64,000 nt of DNA from Oryzisolibacter propanilivorax (GTDB lineage Bacteria; Pseudomonadota; Gammaproteobacteria; Burkholderiales; Burkholderiaceae_C). The notes below the pieces were generated by a model. That model saw only the letters and a program-made list of their open reading frames with translations, had not been told where the DNA came from and did not search any database. This document shows, piece by piece, positions 63,453 through 64,000 of this stretch (position 1 is the first letter of the stretch; each line of letters starts with the position of its first letter). The position numbers were made by a program, and so were the translations under genes. Location of the stretch: contig NZ_FNHP01000012.1 of the NCBI RefSeq assembly GCF_900103645.1, positions 1-64,000 on the forward strand, written 5' to 3'.

Positions 63453-64000
63453 ACACCGCCACCACGACCCCTACGACCACCACCTACACGCTGGACGCGG
63501 GTTATTTCGCCCGGCGCACCTGGCTGGACTGGCTGTTCGCGCTGCTCGTGGCCGCCGGCGGGCTGTTCGCGCTGCAGCGCTACGGCGCGCACATGGACGT
63601 GTACGAGAAGGGCATCCTGCTGGCGTCCATCCCCGCCGGCGTGTGGCTGGGCTGGTTCTGGCGGCCGCTGATGTGGCTGATGCTGGCGGTGGCGGTGCTG
63701 TCGCTCGGCGCCATCGGGCTGTACCAGGACGGTGACGCGGGCGGCAACCTGGCGCGCGCCGACAGCGTGTTCCTGCTGAAATACTTCCTGTCGAGTCAGT
63801 CGGCCATCCTGTGGATGAGCATGCTGTTCTTCATGAGCACGGCGTTCTACTGGATCGGCATGTTCGCCGGCGGCGAGCAGCAGACCTTCATGCGCATCGG
63901 CTCGCGCGTGGCCTGGGTGGCCATCGGCCTGGCGCTGATCGGCACCATGGTGCGCTGGTATGAGAGCTACCAGATCGCCCCCGACATCGGCCACATCCCG
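63449..64000 (+). CDS. ccsB: Cytochrome c biogenesis protein CcsB/CcsA, 5' part (cut by window edge)
   Basis: The first 184 residues of a polytopic heme-handling protein. Helices visible include WLDWLFALLVAAGGLFAL, ILLASIPAGVWLGWFW, MWLMLAVAVLSLGAIGLY and ILWMSMLFFMSTAFYWIGMF. The tryptophan-rich WWD motif would lie beyond the window. Coupling to resB supports the assignment. Confidence 0.88.
   Translation, partial: MNTATTTPTTTTYTLDAGYFARRTWLDWLFALLVAAGGLFALQRYGAHMDVYEKGILLASIPAGVWLGWFWRPLMWLMLAVAVLSLGAIGLYQDGDAGGNLARADSVFLLKYFLSSQSAILWMSMLFFMSTAFYWIGMFAGGEQQTFMRIGSRVAWVAIGLALIGTMVRWYESYQIAPDIGHIP

Overview
The window is high-GC, densely packed DNA from a betaproteobacterium, most likely a member of the Comamonadaceae (Acidovorax/Alicycliphilus/Comamonas relatives). 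The evidence is the mix of genes: Omp32-type porins, coq7-type ubiquinone hydroxylase, a zwf/tal/pgi/hexR cluster, a CcsB/ResB system II cytochrome c maturation pair with cytochrome c4, tripartite tricarboxylate transporter genes and a 3-hydroxybutyrate oligomer hydrolase. Small intergenic repeats with an AGCTATCAAA core, and G/C-rich palindromic repeats beginning CCCCCTGAG, are typical of this family. Genus assignment is inference.

Layout: 1-47 is the cut end of an IS3-type transposase gene. 153-1807 holds a luciferase-like oxidoreductase and a CZB-domain protein. 1859-12436 is a type II secretion locus (gspG-H-I-J-K-L-M-N-D-E on the minus strand, gspC divergent on the plus strand) with no gspF. 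12405-17102 holds two cobalamin genes, ilvA with a probable small RNA upstream, an OsmC-like protein and coq7. 17383-19854 holds two porins. 20084-29850 is a peptide-type ABC importer operon with an M20 amidohydrolase inside it, followed by a surface 5'-nucleotidase and a PEBP protein. 29941-31951 is a TetR/KAS II divergent pair with a perfect palindromic operator between them. 31968-37125 is the sugar-phosphate cluster hexR, zwf, tal, pgi. 37231-41486 is a Fur-box-controlled iron-uptake operon. 41669-43699 is groES-groEL behind a perfect CIRCE element and a sigma-32-like promoter.

43892-47291 holds a branched-chain-type binding protein and the 3HB-oligomer hydrolase. 47437-50265 holds NAD biosynthesis genes (NadM-Nudix and NadE). 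50551-51720 is a secreted choice-of-anchor A protein. 51849-56436 holds a DUF1328 protein, tctA, tctB and a two-component system. 56484-59541 holds metK divergent from two LpxL-type acyltransferases. 59698-64000 holds engB, cytochrome c4, resB and the start of ccsB.

The most distinctive property is how often small repeats have become part of coding sequence: the leader of gspH and possibly gspJ, the first ~50 residues of an ABC ATPase, the lipoprotein leader of the 5'-nucleotidase, an internal loop of pgi, and the stop-codon ends of at least two genes. Other points of interest are a NadE whose glutaminase triad is entirely replaced, a strong two-hairpin small-RNA candidate with twin anti-Shine-Dalgarno motifs upstream of ilvA, and a type II secretion locus lacking gspF.
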